Positions 62,987 to 64,000 of a stretch of DNA of 64,000 nucleotides are shown piece by piece (position 1 is the stretch's first letter; each line of letters begins with the position of its first letter). Origin of the DNA: Sva-07 sp031398325 (GTDB taxonomy: Bacteria > Actinomycetota > Acidimicrobiia > Acidimicrobiales > Ilumatobacteraceae); assembly GCA_031398325.1 (NCBI GenBank), contig JANNNB010000080.1:1-64000 (forward strand), read 5' to 3'. A program made the position numbers and the translations under genes. The notes under the pieces were generated by a model. It was given only the letters and a program-made list of their open reading frames with translations. It was not told the DNA's origin and did not search any database.

Positions 62987-64000
<1,014 letters not shown>

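Overview
The window is high-GC actinobacterial DNA. The gene content suggests the class Acidimicrobiia, possibly an Ilumatobacter-like marine or soil lineage; this placement is inferred from gene order and protein style, not from a marker gene. The backbone is a minus-strand series of housekeeping genes in an order familiar from other Actinobacteria: tRNA-Arg(CCG), argS, lysA, hom, thrC, rho, rpmE, prfA, prmC, rpiB and glyA. These cover translation (ArgRS, release factor 1 and its methylase, ribosomal protein L31), transcription termination (Rho), the lysine/threonine branch of the aspartate pathway, and C1/pentose metabolism.

The backbone is interrupted by accessory blocks. From 1.3 to 16.9 kb lie a thiolase-like protein, a lipoprotein, a nucleoside hydrolase, a zinc-type dehydrogenase, a prolyl-oligopeptidase-family peptidase, a TerB-like protein, a SARP-type ATPase regulator, and a divergent pair of very large surface proteins: a PKD protein and a beta-helix protein whose LPXTG anchor is pushed out of frame. 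From 20.0 to 24.0 kb a DUF1501/DUF1800 pair sits between the prfA group and rpmE. From 29.4 to 32.2 kb an ABC-2 exporter and an orphan PemK/MazF-like protein separate hom from lysA.

The largest block is 35,530-56,093. A 24-bp copy of the 3' end of the tRNA-Arg(CCG) gene lies just upstream of argS, and the intact tRNA gene lies at the other end in the same orientation. This looks like a 20.5-kb genomic island integrated at the tRNA 3' end, which separated the tRNA from argS. No integrase is visible. The block carries a LysR regulator with dabB-dabA (a DAB inorganic-carbon pump), a yybP-ykoY-type manganese riboswitch ahead of a P-type ATPase, partner-switch/ANTAR/sigma-fragment stress regulators, a hemerythrin-STAND NTPase operon, a split-barrel/GAF operon, a TrmO-GNAT fusion and a flavodoxin-fold protein.

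To the right of the tRNA are deoC, a LacI-family regulator and a sugar ABC transporter resembling the alpha-glucoside AglEFG type: binding protein, intrinsic terminator, two permeases, then a convergent MalK-type ATPase that runs off the window. LacI-type operators precede both the regulator and the binding-protein gene. The intergenic spaces hold several families of hairpins, some recurring at distant sites, including one family found twice as tandem pairs about 61-62 bp apart.
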